A DNA stretch of 64,000 nt from an uncultured Eubacteriales bacterium (GCA_948938605.1 CARAIG010000047.1:1-64000), one strand, 5' to 3'. Counted from the stretch's first letter, positions 45,536 to 54,829 are shown. Translations and numbers: made by a program. The notes: generated by a model from the letters alone, not told the origin.

Positions 45536-47617
45536 TTAAGCATAATAAACAGTACAATACTTGTTTTCGGCTATAATATAAATGTAATCCTTACTAAATT
45601 TGTAGAAACAATCATCCTTATCCACATTTGCCCATTCTTGACTAGTTCCGTTAAATTTAAAATCCGTTACCGCAGGACAATACCAAAACGCATATTTGTT
45701 TATTTTTTCAATGTCGTTTTCAATCAATATGCTTGTTAGATTTTTACAGTCTCGAAACGCACCGTATCCAACAATTTTTACACCCTTGCCAATAACTACC
45801 GACGTGAGCTTAGAATAGCCAAAAAACATATTTCTGCCCATTTCTGTAACACCCGTTATATTAACTTCCGTTACAAGTTCGCCGTTAATATACAAGCCGG
45901 TTTCGCCCGAATTGTGATTATTAACAAACACCGTAGCGTAAAAATCAATTCCGCACCATTGTGCAAGCGTGCCCGTAAAATGAATTTCCGCGATGTCGTT
46001 ATATCCGTAAAAGGCATCTTGGACATATTCCAAACCTGTACCCAAGGTTATCTTCGTTAAAGAGCAATTGACAAACGCTCCTTCTTTTATATTTTTTATA
46101 CTGTTGGGAATTACTACGCTATTTACACGATTGTCGCGAAATGCGTTGTTGTTAATTTCCGTTACGGGCTTTCCGTCGTAAACGGACGGGATTACAATAT
46201 CGATATCGGTTGCGGTTCCTTTGCCCGTAACCATATACGAATTACCGTCGGGTTTCAATCGGTATTCCAGCCCTTGCGTATACGGATTCCACTTAGCATA
46301 CAGCGTTGTATCGCCCGTAATAACGTCGCTGTCGAAATACCACCTGTCTTTAAGTTCAACGTCTTTAAACCAACCGAAAAATTCGTTGCCATCCTTTAAA
46401 GGCGGTTCGGGTTCGGTTACCGTCGACGCGTATTCGGCATCGGTAATTGGCGACACTTCGCTTCCGCCATTGCTGTTAAATGTGACGGTGTGTTTGTTCG
46501 CCGTCCACTTGGCGTCGAATTCGAAATCCGTTCCGTCAAGCTTCCATACGTTTGAAGCGGTTATTTGATTGTCGCCTAAATACCAACCCGCAAAGACGTG
46601 TCCCGTTTTTACGGGAGCGGGCAATTCCCCTACGGCGTTGTCGTACGTTACGGTTATACTGCGCAATGAATCGTTTTCGTCTGCGCCGTTGTAGTTTAAC
46701 GTTACGGCGTACTGTTTTGCAGTATATACGGCGTTTACAGTCACATCGCCAACGGTCAACGTATAAGTTTCCCATTCGCCGTTATATCCCGTTTTTGCAG
46801 GAACTGCGGGAGCGTTTACGGCGTTGTTTTCCACTGTGTATGTACGCTCGCCCACCTTTTTACCTTCCGCAATAAAAGTTATGTAGTAAGGTTTTGCAGT
46901 CCACTTTGCAATTAATTCAAAATTTCCGTCGTTGTTCCATACGGTAAATTGATTGACTTTGTTTCCGTCAAGAAACCAACCTTCAAAAATGTAACCCGTT
47001 TTTTGGGGTGCGGGCAATTTTCCAACATAATTATCGAACGTTACGGTTAATTGTTGTTGAGTGTCGTTGCTTGTTGCGCCGTTGTAATCAAAACTTACCG
47101 TATACTGCTTTGGAGTGTATTCGGCAAATACCGATACGTCGCCTACCGTCAAATTGTATTCGCGCCATATGCCGGTGTAGCCGACTTTTGTAGGCACGGC
47201 GGGTTCGGTTATTTGCGTGTTTTGAGCGGTATAAGTCCGCGTGTCTACTGTTTTGCCGTCCGCAATAAACGTTACGGTGTACGTTTCGGAATCGGGTTCG
47301 GGCAAGGTAGATTTCTTTTCCACTTTAACCGTTACACTGCAACTTAAACCGTTGTACTTTACTGTCAACACGCTGTCGCCTTCCGCAAGCGTTCCGCTAA
47401 CGGTATAATCCGTCACAACGGACTGTTGTCCCTTTTCGTCCGTATACGTTACGGATAGATACGGATTCAAACTTTCAAGGCTGTCGTCATCGTAAACGAC
47501 GTGCTTGCCGTCAAAAACTGCGGTTAGCGTTGCTTCGACTTCGTTAGGCGTACAAGCAACGACAGTCAAACTGCAAGCAATTGCCAACAGCAATAAAACC
47601 AATGTCAATTTTTTCAT
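45536..47617 (-). CDS. Surface lipoprotein with InlB-type repeats and BspA-like leucine-rich repeats
   Basis: A lipoprotein of 693 residues: signal peptide with lipobox VVAC (Cys about 22), an Ig-like domain (about 30-105), five or so Listeria-Bacteroides (Flg_new/InlB B) repeats alternating as YTVTFIADGKTV, IFEGWFLDGN, VFAGWYLGDN and FFGWFKD (about 115-455), then BspA-type LRR_5 repeats (VTEINNNAFRDNRVNSVVIP, FVNCSLTKITLG, MFFGYSKLTSVVIGKGVK; about 480-690). This architecture suits adhesion or ligand binding at the cell surface. ATG follows AAGGGGAAAGACATT. Confidence 0.85.
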   Translation of the reverse strand: MKKLTLVLLLLAIACSLTVVACTPNEVEATLTAVFDGKHVVYDDDSLESLNPYLSVTYTDEKGQQSVVTDYTVSGTLAEGDSVLTVKYNGLSCSVTVKVEKKSTLPEPDSETYTVTFIADGKTVDTRTYTAQNTQITEPAVPTKVGYTGIWREYNLTVGDVSVFAEYTPKQYTVSFDYNGATSNDTQQQLTVTFDNYVGKLPAPQKTGYIFEGWFLDGNKVNQFTVWNNDGNFELIAKWTAKPYYITFIAEGKKVGERTYTVENNAVNAPAVPAKTGYNGEWETYTLTVGDVTVNAVYTAKQYAVTLNYNGADENDSLRSITVTYDNAVGELPAPVKTGHVFAGWYLGDNQITASNVWKLDGTDFEFDAKWTANKHTVTFNSNGGSEVSPITDAEYASTVTEPEPPLKDGNEFFGWFKDVELKDRWYFDSDVITGDTTLYAKWNPYTQGLEYRLKPDGNSYMVTGKGTATDIDIVIPSVYDGKPVTEINNNAFRDNRVNSVVIPNSIKNIKEGAFVNCSLTKITLGTGLEYVQDAFYGYNDIAEIHFTGTLAQWCGIDFYATVFVNNHNSGETGLYINGELVTEVNITGVTEMGRNMFFGYSKLTSVVIGKGVKIVGYGAFRDCKNLTSILIENDIEKINKYAFWYCPAVTDFKFNGTSQEWANVDKDDCFYKFSKDYIYIIAENKYCTVYYA

Positions 47618-47698
47618 AATGTCTTTCCCCTTAAAATAATTTTTAAATAAGGTTTCGCTTTCATAAGTTCACTCAACCTTGTCACAAAAAAAACGACA

Positions 47699-47732
47699 AT
47701 AAAAAAGTGCCGTCCCTAACGGAACGACACTT
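47699..47732 (-). terminator. Terminator of the candidate small RNA
   Basis: A 12-bp stem (AAGTGTCGTTCC with GGGACGGCACTT, two wobbles, GTTA loop) followed by TTTTTTATTG on the minus strand. No protein gene lies upstream on this strand within the divergent gap, so it must end a small RNA. Confidence 0.88.
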
Positions 47733-47867
47733 GTAGAATATGCGTCCCGATAGTTACCACACTATTTCCCAATGTTTAGCAAACAAACATGCCAAAGAAA
47801 GACACACATATCTACCAATAGATAATTATGTGTTTGTTTGCCTAAAAATATTAAGAAATAATGTGGT
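47699..47867 (-). ncRNA. Candidate small structured RNA (~169 nt, 6S-like architecture)
   Basis: Predicted start at 47867, seven bases after a perfect promoter. The RNA begins ACCACAUUAUUUC, which pairs over all 13 bases (one G-U) with GAAAUAGUGUGGU at 47756-47768. Inside is a bubble (about 8 and 6 bases), then an 11-bp helix GCAAACAAACA/UGUUUGUUUGC extended by UUUA/UAAA around a bulged G, then an apical CACAUA/UAUGUG and UCUA-UUGG-UAGA hairpin. A strong terminator ends it. A long rod with the 5' end in the closing stem, a central bubble and a terminator is how 6S RNA looks. I see no 6S primary-sequence signature I can vouch for, and no good ORF, so identity is open. Confidence 0.7.
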
Positions 47868-47873
47868 AAAATG

Positions 47874-47902
47874 ATTGTAACAAAACAAAATTAAAAAGTC
47901 AA
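47874..47902 (-). promoter_or_regulatory. Promoter of the candidate small RNA
   Basis: TTGACT (47897-47902) and TACAAT (47874-47879) on the minus strand, 17 bp apart. Confidence 0.88.
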
Positions 47903-47943
47903 GGCAATGCACTAACGTTAGCAATTATAGTTGACCGTCCGTA

Positions 47944-47972
47944 TTGACTAAATAACCGTTGTATGTTATAAT
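47944..47972 (+). promoter_or_regulatory. Promoter of the nrnA-nrnA-surE operon
   Basis: TTGACT (47944-47949) and TATAAT (47967-47972), 17 bp apart. It diverges from the small RNA promoter; the leader is about 75 bases. The remaining bases of 47618-48052 show no other gene. Confidence 0.9.
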
Positions 47973-48052
47973 TAAATACTAAATTCAACTTATACAAAGC
48001 TGTACTATGCGCATTATTTTACTTGCAAATATACAACTTAAAACGGAGAAAT

Positions 48053-48985
48053 ATGTTTAAACAAGCCTTAGAATTAATAAAAAAATACGACACAATCATT
48101 ATACACCGTCACACAAATCCCGACGGCGATGCAATAGGCAGTCAAACGGGAATGCAACAGCTGCTGCAATGCAATTTCCCCCAAAAGTCGGTTTTTATTG
48201 TAGGCGACGACCCCAAAAGATACGGCTTTATGGATAACTGCGCACCGCAAACCGTAGCGGACGAAACTTACAAAGGCGCGCTTGCCATAATACTGGACAC
48301 CTCGGTTAAATCGATGATTTCCGACGGACGTTACACCACTGCGGAAAAAACTTTGCGTTTTGACCACCACATCTACTGCGAAACGATAGCGGACGTTGAC
48401 ATTGTGGACAACACCTACGAAAGCTGCTGCGGACTTGTTGCCGACTTTGCATTACAAACGGGGCTTAAACTCAACCAAGCATCGGCAAAAGCGTTGTTTA
48501 CGGGAATGGTAACCGATAGCGGACGTTTCCGTTACGATGCGACAAACGCAAGGACGTTTAGGTTGGCTTCCGCCCTAATAGAGCAAGGCTTCGACACAAA
48601 CGAGATATATGCAAACCTTTACGCCGACGACTTCGATATGATACTGCTGCGTGCGAAATACGTGCAAAAAATACGCTTTACAAAGCATAACGTTGCATAC
48701 ATAATTACAACCAAGGACGAACTGCTTAGCACTCCCGCCGACGAATTTACCGTATCGCGCGGAATGGTAGGCGTAATGAGCGACATCCGCGGGGTAGACA
48801 GCTGGGTAAACTTTACCGAAACCGACCATGGCGTACTGTGCGAATTGCGCAGCAAAAAGTACAACATTAACCCCGTTGCCGTAAAATACGGCGGGGGCGG
48901 TCACGCAAAAGCCAGCGGCGCAACAATTAATGACTTGGATACCGCAATGTTAATGTTACAAGACTTGGATGAATTGAGCAAATAA
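48053..48985 (+). CDS. nrnA: DHH-family phosphoesterase, NrnA-type (first copy)
   Basis: A protein of 310 residues with a DHH domain (HRHTNPDGDAIGS near residue 18; RFDHHIYCE near 104) and a C-terminal DHHA1 domain (KYGGGGHAKASGAT). NrnA enzymes degrade nano-RNA oligonucleotides and dephosphorylate pAp to AMP. The start is the ATG at 48053 with CGGAG; the ten codons upstream are untranslated. First of a tandem pair sharing an operon with surE. Confidence 0.9.
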   Translation: MFKQALELIKKYDTIIIHRHTNPDGDAIGSQTGMQQLLQCNFPQKSVFIVGDDPKRYGFMDNCAPQTVADETYKGALAIILDTSVKSMISDGRYTTAEKTLRFDHHIYCETIADVDIVDNTYESCCGLVADFALQTGLKLNQASAKALFTGMVTDSGRFRYDATNARTFRLASALIEQGFDTNEIYANLYADDFDMILLRAKYVQKIRFTKHNVAYIITTKDELLSTPADEFTVSRGMVGVMSDIRGVDSWVNFTETDHGVLCELRSKKYNINPVAVKYGGGGHAKASGATINDLDTAMLMLQDLDELSK

Positions 48986-49004
48986 AATTTACGGAGTTAA
49001 ATAT

Positions 49005-49991
49005 ATGACAGAACAATTTAAAACAATGAAAGCAATTTTAGACAAAATCAAGCAATACGACCGAATAATAATTACTCGGCACGTGCGTCCCGACGGCGAC
49101 GCAATAGGTTCGACAAAGGGCTTGGCGCGCATATTGCGGTTAACATACCCTAAAAAGGAAATTTACCTGCAAACAAACGACGGCAGCGACTACCTTGCGT
49201 TTTTAGGCAAGGACGACGAACACATAGCCCCCGAACTGTACAAGGACGCATTGTTAATAGTTATCGACACCGCCACCGCCGACAGAATTTCCAATAGCCA
49301 TTACGACAAAGCGCGCGAAATAATTAAAATAGACCACCACATAGACATCAAGCCCTACGGCGACTTGTGCTGGATAGAGGACTTGCGCAGTTCCGCTTGC
49401 GAAATGATTGCATATTTTTACCAAACTTTTAAAGACGAACTTAAAATCGACAAGGAAGCGGCAACCTACATCTTTTGCGGAATGGTAACGGATTCCGGAC
49501 GTTTCCGTTACGAATCGACAACCGGCGAAACATTGCGCCTTGCAAGCATGCTGCTCGACTGCGGAGTAGACACCGAAACGCTGTACTCCCACTTATACTT
49601 GGAGGACTTCGACTTCCTTAAATTCCAAGCATATGTATTCGAACAAATGCAAATTACAAAAAACGGCGTTGTACACTTGTACGTAGACAACGCAATGCAA
49701 CAAAAGTTTAACCTTACAACCGAGCAAGCAAGCGAAGCAATAAGTTTTCTTAAAGGCATAAAAGGTTGCATAGCACAACTGGCATTTATAGATATGCCCG
49801 ACGGCACTATCCGCGTAAGGTTGCGCAGTCGCTTTATGACAATAAACCAACTTGCGGAAAAATACGGCGGTGGCGGACACCAATGCACTTGCGGAGCAAC
49901 GTTGCACAACCCTGCCGAAATTGAGCCGATGCTTGACGACGCGGACAAAATGGTTGCCGACTATAAGGCAAACAACAAGGGTTGGTTATGA
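49005..49991 (+). CDS. nrnA: DHH-family phosphoesterase, NrnA-type (second copy)
   Basis: A protein of 328 residues, a clear paralogue of the gene before it: ITRHVRPDGDAIGSTKG near residue 23, KIDHHIDIK near 110, ETLYSHLYLEDFD and KYGGGGHQCTCGAT near the end. All metal-binding residues of the DHH family are kept in both copies. It starts 19 bp after copy one with GGAG upstream and overlaps surE by four bases (ATGA). Two specialised activities (nano-RNA against pAp or a cyclic dinucleotide product) is a reasonable guess. Confidence 0.9.
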   Translation: MTEQFKTMKAILDKIKQYDRIIITRHVRPDGDAIGSTKGLARILRLTYPKKEIYLQTNDGSDYLAFLGKDDEHIAPELYKDALLIVIDTATADRISNSHYDKAREIIKIDHHIDIKPYGDLCWIEDLRSSACEMIAYFYQTFKDELKIDKEAATYIFCGMVTDSGRFRYESTTGETLRLASMLLDCGVDTETLYSHLYLEDFDFLKFQAYVFEQMQITKNGVVHLYVDNAMQQKFNLTTEQASEAISFLKGIKGCIAQLAFIDMPDGTIRVRLRSRFMTINQLAEKYGGGGHQCTCGATLHNPAEIEPMLDDADKMVADYKANNKGWL

Positions 49992-50716
49992 AAATACTGG
50001 TTACAAACGATGACGGAATAGACGCAATCGGGCTGCAAACCCTAGTAAAATTTGCCAAAACGTTGGGGGACGTTACGATATGTGCGCCCGCCGTGCAACA
50101 AAGTGCTAAAAGCCACGCAATAAACGTACACAACCCGTTTGAAGTTACCAAAGTAAATTATCCCGTTTGTAAAGTTACCGCCTACAAAGTCAATTCCACG
50201 CCCGTAGACTGCGTAAGGTATGCAATGATAGGTTTAGGGATAAAGTTCGACTTGGTACTGTCGGGAGTAAACAACGGCTACAACATAGGCGAAGATATTT
50301 TGTATAGCGGAACGGTCGGTTGCGTATTCGAAGCGGGTTTGCACGACACCCGCGCCATTGCATTTAGCACCGAACACAACAACGGCGAAAACGTACAACA
50401 ACACATACAAACGGCATACGAATTTATAACTAAAAACAAACTGTTTGATTACTGCAACGTCTACAACGTAAACATACCGCAAAACGTTACGGGAAGCACC
50501 GTAGTTACCCGTCAAGGCGGAGCGTACTTTACCGACGAGTTTATTAAAACGGACGAAACGCACTTTGACCAGCGCGGGTACTGCGTGTACAGTTACGGCA
50601 ACGATTTAACGCTAGACACCGACGCGACAATGAACGGATACATAAGCATAACGCCGTTAACCTGCAAACGGGACGACGAACAAGCGTATGCAAAGATTAA
50701 AGCGACACTGCGTTAG
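49988..50716 (+). CDS. surE: SurE 5'/3'-nucleotidase
   Basis: A protein of 242 residues with LVTNDDGIDAIGL at the N-terminus (metal site), NSTPVDCVRYAM and SGVNNGYNIGEDILYSGTVG, all SurE hallmarks. SurE dephosphorylates nucleoside monophosphates and can act on short polyphosphate. ATG at 49988 overlaps the nrnA stop; AAGGG lies upstream. A pair of NrnA enzymes feeding mononucleotides to SurE makes a coherent oligonucleotide-to-nucleoside salvage operon. Confidence 0.93.
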   Translation: MKILVTNDDGIDAIGLQTLVKFAKTLGDVTICAPAVQQSAKSHAINVHNPFEVTKVNYPVCKVTAYKVNSTPVDCVRYAMIGLGIKFDLVLSGVNNGYNIGEDILYSGTVGCVFEAGLHDTRAIAFSTEHNNGENVQQHIQTAYEFITKNKLFDYCNVYNVNIPQNVTGSTVVTRQGGAYFTDEFIKTDETHFDQRGYCVYSYGNDLTLDTDATMNGYISITPLTCKRDDEQAYAKIKATLR

Positions 50717-50739
50717 GAACAGTTAATTTAATGTACAAT

Positions 50740-50774
50740 TTCGGACGACATTACATTGTGTAATGTCGTCCGAA
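50740..50774. repeat. 16-bp perfect hairpin after surE
   Basis: TTCGGACGACATTACA and its exact complement around a TTG loop, 24 bp after the surE stop. No T-run follows. It may stabilise the mRNA 3' end ahead of the terminator at 50822. Confidence 0.85.
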
Positions 50775-50821
50775 GCTGGGACATCTAGACAAGTTTACGA
50801 GTCGCATTTTACTAAATATAG

Positions 50822-50855
50822 CAAAAAGGCATAACCGTACGGTTATGCCTTTTTG
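50822..50855. terminator. Bidirectional terminator between surE and the lipoprotein gene
   Basis: A perfect palindrome, AAAAAGGCATAACCGT and its complement, between two converging genes; T-runs on both strands. Confidence 0.93.
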
Positions 50856-50881
50856 TGATAGTTAAATAATATTTATATGTT

Positions 50882-52276
50882 TTAAGCATAGAAGTCTATC
50901 GACTTTATGCGCATTTGCGACAACAAGTTTCCACTAATAAAACTTGTAGAAGCGGCATCAAGTACTATCGTTGTCGTAGCACCGTTTACTGTAATAGTTG
51001 CTCCCGTAACAGTCATACCATTAAAGCCTGTAGTATATTTTCCACTACTATAGTCATCTGCATTGATAACAATTTTTTTAAACGCTTGCGTACTTTGGAA
51101 TGTCATAGTCGAGCCCCTGTAAAATCTTGCGGATACAGGGTCTGCAATATTCATTGTATCGGTAGATTCCGCTTTGTCATTAATTACAGTAAGTCCGTTT
51201 AATGTATATGTTTTTTGCTCAGTACCGTTATTAGATGTCGGAGCAACTTTTTCAAGAGAAATCGTTCCTATCAGCGTTCCGTCGGGCGCAGGAGTCTCAG
51301 TTCCGCCTTGATTACCGCCCTGATTTCCGCCTTGGTTTCCACCGCTACCTATTGTAACATTAGCAGGAATTAAACGCGCAACAAATTGTGAAATATCAAC
51401 GGCATATTCGCCCTTGCTATCATTAAGGTAGTGGTCGGAATTGGAACTGATTGTTTCGTAAGTTCCGTGTGTAGACAGCATAAATTTGCCATTGTCGAAC
51501 GCCCCCATAAGAATGTTGTCGTTAGCTACCGAATAAACGGTCGAACCGCTTGCAGTGAGTGTTATTTTTGTTTTGATATTTGTTGCGCCATTTGTATCAT
51601 CAACTAATGTGATGTACTGTTTGGATCCGCCTTTGGCAGTTAACGCAATGTAAAAACCGCCTGTTGTTGTTTCAATTGTTACGGTTGCAGCTTGATCCTT
51701 ACTCTCGGTAGTAGCAAGAAATTTGCCATCCATTACACCTGTTGCGTAAAGAACCTTGTTTGCACTGCCTTGCCACATTACCATAACGTAATCGGTTCCG
51801 GCTGCAGGGGCGCTTACTGCATTTTCTTTTATTTGTTCAAGAGATGTTTTTTGTGTGTCACCGCCTTGGTTGCCACCCTCATTTCCACCTTGGTTACCGC
51901 CTTGGTTTCCGCCGTTTACGGATACAGCCTTGCTGACGGTTTTAATTTCGTTACCCTTTTCGTCAACTAACTTGGCAGTTAAAATATAACTTGTAACACC
52001 GCTAGGTACAGTTACCGAACCGTTTGTAATTGTTACGCCGTTGTCGGCTTCCCATTTAATGTTACAAGAAATTTCGTTACCGTCAACGTCTTCGAACGAC
52101 ACAACGTCGCTAAGCACATAACTTGTTTTGCCTTGTGCATTACTGATTTGTTCTTCAACTTTTTTTGTCAGTTCGGTGATAGCATAATCATCGAGACCTT
52201 GACACGCAACAAGCACGCCAAAACATACCGACAAAGCAAGGACAACAAGCACGATTAAAGAGACTTTCCTTTTCAT
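50882..52276 (-). CDS. Lipoprotein with Gly/Asn-rich linkers and Ig-like domain
   Basis: A lipoprotein of 464 residues. The signal peptide ends at lipobox VLVAC (Cys about 24). Residues about 30-120 are an Ig-like domain similar to the first domain of the neighbouring 752-residue lipoprotein (both have a KxKWE/T-V...VDEKGN pattern). Two linkers of GGNQ repeats (about 122-142 and 315-330) flank a beta-rich domain; a further beta domain ends it. No catalytic motif. The start is the ATG at 52276 with AGGAG; the longer frame above it spans the promoter. A separate transcript from the operon upstream. Confidence 0.8.
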   Translation of the reverse strand: MKRKVSLIVLVVLALSVCFGVLVACQGLDDYAITELTKKVEEQISNAQGKTSYVLSDVVSFEDVDGNEISCNIKWEADNGVTITNGSVTVPSGVTSYILTAKLVDEKGNEIKTVSKAVSVNGGNQGGNQGGNEGGNQGGDTQKTSLEQIKENAVSAPAAGTDYVMVMWQGSANKVLYATGVMDGKFLATTESKDQAATVTIETTTGGFYIALTAKGGSKQYITLVDDTNGATNIKTKITLTASGSTVYSVANDNILMGAFDNGKFMLSTHGTYETISSNSDHYLNDSKGEYAVDISQFVARLIPANVTIGSGGNQGGNQGGNQGGTETPAPDGTLIGTISLEKVAPTSNNGTEQKTYTLNGLTVINDKAESTDTMNIADPVSARFYRGSTMTFQSTQAFKKIVINADDYSSGKYTTGFNGMTVTGATITVNGATTTIVLDAASTSFISGNLLSQMRIKSIDFYA

Positions 52277-52328
52277 TCCGCAAACTCCTAAAATTCTTAT
52301 AAATTCAAGCAAAAATGCCTGTAAATTA

Positions 52329-52357
52329 ATTATAACACTAAGCAACAATTTGCGCAA
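52329..52357 (-). promoter_or_regulatory. Promoter of the Gly/Asn-linker lipoprotein gene
   Basis: TTGCGC (52352-52357) and TATAAT (52329-52334), 17 bp apart on the minus strand. Confidence 0.75.
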
Positions 52358-52481
52358 TAGGTAACGGTAAATTTAATAAAAATTTACTCGTACTTGTTGT
52401 TAGCACAAAAATGCAATGCTTCTCAGTCAAAAGCAAATTATTAATCAAAACATCTAATGGGTACTTTTTCGGTTATTCAAG

Positions 52482-52513
52482 CAAAAAGGCCAACCGCAAG
52501 GGTTAGCCTTTTA
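52482..52513 (-). terminator. Terminator at the end of the ABC-importer/lipoprotein operon
   Basis: Stem AAAAGGCTAACC/GGTTGGCCTTTT (one wobble) with T-run on the minus strand, 58 bp after the lipoprotein stop codon. Confidence 0.9.
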
Positions 52514-52570
52514 TAAGGATTTTTAAAAGATTAAATTTTAGTAATTGTATCTTTTTACAATCGCCGTCAA

Positions 52571-54829
52571 TTATTCAGCATCGGCCGTTCCGATTGTGAT
52601 GTTAGCATCTTCCCTTGTAATATCATTTCTTGTAAGAACGATATCATATGTTCCTTCGGGCAATATTAATACTGCTTTTTCTACCCAGTCGGTACCTTCA
52701 ATGCGGCTTGCTGCACCGTATTCGATTTTACCTGTAATTGTGCAGCCTGCTTCTACCGTTACGCTTAATCCTTCGTCATATTGTGCAAACATTCCGTACC
52801 AAAGGTCGAATGCCACACCGTTTTCAGCAGCAATAATCTTGCTGTTGCCTTTGATTACAACCGTTCCGAAGTTGTTGGAAAGGGTGTATTTGCTTCCTTT
52901 AAGGTTGGTTCCGTCAAGAGTTACTCCGTCAAGAGTTAAGTTGCAGTAGTTTTGGATAAGCATTTGAGCGGAGTCCGCTTGGCAATTGATTGTGCCGTTT
53001 TTGAATACAACAGTGTTACCTTTTTCAAGGTGAATACTTTGAGATACTGTACCGGTGCTGCCAACAAGGGGTTTACCGATTGTCAATGTGTGTTTATTAA
53101 GGTCGATTGTAAAGTTGCGAGAACCTTCGCCAAGGAAGATACCGCCGCTTACTACGTCCTTTTGCAATACAATCGTTTCACCGTTTCTAACTGCTTCGAT
53201 TGCTTCGAGAAGAGTTGCATAGGAAGTGTTTCCGATTTTTGCTTCGCCTTCAACGGGAGTAATGGGTTCATCAATTTTGTCACCAACAGTGATATTGAGC
53301 GACTTCAAACCAACTTGTTGATTTCCAGATTCGCATCCGCTAAGTAGAACCAATCTAACTGCTTTAACATTAGCAGGCAAATTGCTTACGGTTAAAGTAG
53401 TATAATTTTCTAAAGAAACTGCCTTTTCAGCATTTCTAATTCCTACGCCTTCCACTTCTTCCCATGTTGTGCCATCAACAGTATAATCCAACGCAATTGT
53501 ATTGAATTTCTTGCTTGCAGCCCACATTTCCAAATTAAGAGTAATGCTCTTTATAGCTTTACCGTTTACGGCTATCGTTGTATACATCGGTGTAGTATTA
53601 CTATTCGGTGCCAAAACCGGCATAGTAGTAATTGTTTGAGTTTGTTTTGCAGCACGTGCAATTGAAATCAAAATATCCATATTGGTTACATCTAAAGCCG
53701 CGCTGTCGATTTCACGTGCAGCATAGGAATTACTCCAATCTTTTGCATAAGTTGCAAAGTTTGTCGCAAAATTAATGTTTGCAGTTTGTTCGCCTTCTGC
53801 CGCAACTAAAGCAACAACCGTAATCTCTGTATCCCCTTCGATTGTGCCTTCATAATTATTTCCGCTTGTAGCGGCAACTTCCGTTCCATTAACTTTGACA
53901 CTTGAAATTGTAGCATTATTTTTAGCAGTTACCGTAAAAGTAAACTTTTCGCCATTAAGACCACTGGTTTTGCCAAGTGTCACTTCCGCATTTTCATTAG
54001 CAGGAGCAGTAATGGCAGAAGTACCGATGGTACGAGAAGTAACAACAGGATAATCGCGAGCGGGAGTGGTACCTTCTGCTTTAGAACCTGTTAATTCGGG
54101 ATTTGTAGGACTATAGTTCATATAATATCCATTCACAACAACTGTATCATTTTGGTACACAGCGTCAATTCCGCTTTGTAATGTGCCAGAATAAATTTGA
54201 AGTTTTTGTGTTGAATCTTTACTGTCGGCAATCCAAAACGAATACGACTTATAATTCGCATTATAACTAGGCGCAGTAATGACAATACCGCTTACATATA
54301 ATTTATTTTCGGAAAAGCCTTTTTCTGGGATAGTTATCATTTCAGCCAAAAGACCCGCTACCGAATACGGTGAATCTACTGTACCTTGTCCTTTTCCTGC
54401 GGGAACAACTTTGGAAATTTCCAACTTATATTCTTTGCCGTCCTTATCGGTGTAAGCATTACCTTTTTCGTCTACCATTACGCCAACTAATTTATAGTTA
54501 ACTTCTTCGTCAACTTCGTCGGGAACGATAATTTGGTATTGACCGTTAGAGTTAGGAGTTTCGCCAACTTTAACCAAAGTGGTTCCTTCGATCGTCCACT
54601 TGATTTTTACAGAAATTTCCTTTCCGCCGTCTTCGAGAACAAATACGTCTCCTTCAACCCAGAAAGATGTTGCTGATTCCTTAGCATCGTTTTTGTGAAG
54701 TTTAGTGAATTCCTTGTATAAGCTGTCAAGCTGTTCGGTTGAAGGTCCCTTTTGACAAGCAACCAAAACGCCCAAACCCAATGCAATCACTAACATGAGC
54801 GATAAAATTGTTATCAGTTTACGTTTCAT
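52571..54829 (-). CDS. Large beta-rich lipoprotein, function unknown
   Basis: A lipoprotein of 752 residues with lipobox VLVAC (Cys about 25). After an Ig-like domain (about 30-140) comes a segment resembling a secreted OB-fold (GLLAEMITIPEKGFSENKLY to VVVNGYYMNYSPTNPELTGS; about 158-260), similar in kind to that in the nuclease lipoprotein next door, then a large beta-sandwich region (about 340-520) and a C-terminal beta-helix-like domain (about 535-720). No catalytic residues seen. ATG follows AAGGAG. It is 55 bp after the nuclease gene on the same strand, so probably the last gene of the operon. Confidence 0.78.
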   Translation of the reverse strand: MKRKLITILSLMLVIALGLGVLVACQKGPSTEQLDSLYKEFTKLHKNDAKESATSFWVEGDVFVLEDGGKEISVKIKWTIEGTTLVKVGETPNSNGQYQIIVPDEVDEEVNYKLVGVMVDEKGNAYTDKDGKEYKLEISKVVPAGKGQGTVDSPYSVAGLLAEMITIPEKGFSENKLYVSGIVITAPSYNANYKSYSFWIADSKDSTQKLQIYSGTLQSGIDAVYQNDTVVVNGYYMNYSPTNPELTGSKAEGTTPARDYPVVTSRTIGTSAITAPANENAEVTLGKTSGLNGEKFTFTVTAKNNATISSVKVNGTEVAATSGNNYEGTIEGDTEITVVALVAAEGEQTANINFATNFATYAKDWSNSYAAREIDSAALDVTNMDILISIARAAKQTQTITTMPVLAPNSNTTPMYTTIAVNGKAIKSITLNLEMWAASKKFNTIALDYTVDGTTWEEVEGVGIRNAEKAVSLENYTTLTVSNLPANVKAVRLVLLSGCESGNQQVGLKSLNITVGDKIDEPITPVEGEAKIGNTSYATLLEAIEAVRNGETIVLQKDVVSGGIFLGEGSRNFTIDLNKHTLTIGKPLVGSTGTVSQSIHLEKGNTVVFKNGTINCQADSAQMLIQNYCNLTLDGVTLDGTNLKGSKYTLSNNFGTVVIKGNSKIIAAENGVAFDLWYGMFAQYDEGLSVTVEAGCTITGKIEYGAASRIEGTDWVEKAVLILPEGTYDIVLTRNDITREDANITIGTADAE

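Noticed and set aside
47618..47698. Promoter for the InlB-repeat lipoprotein
   Set aside because: TTGTGA and TATGAA occur but match poorly; no confident promoter could be placed.
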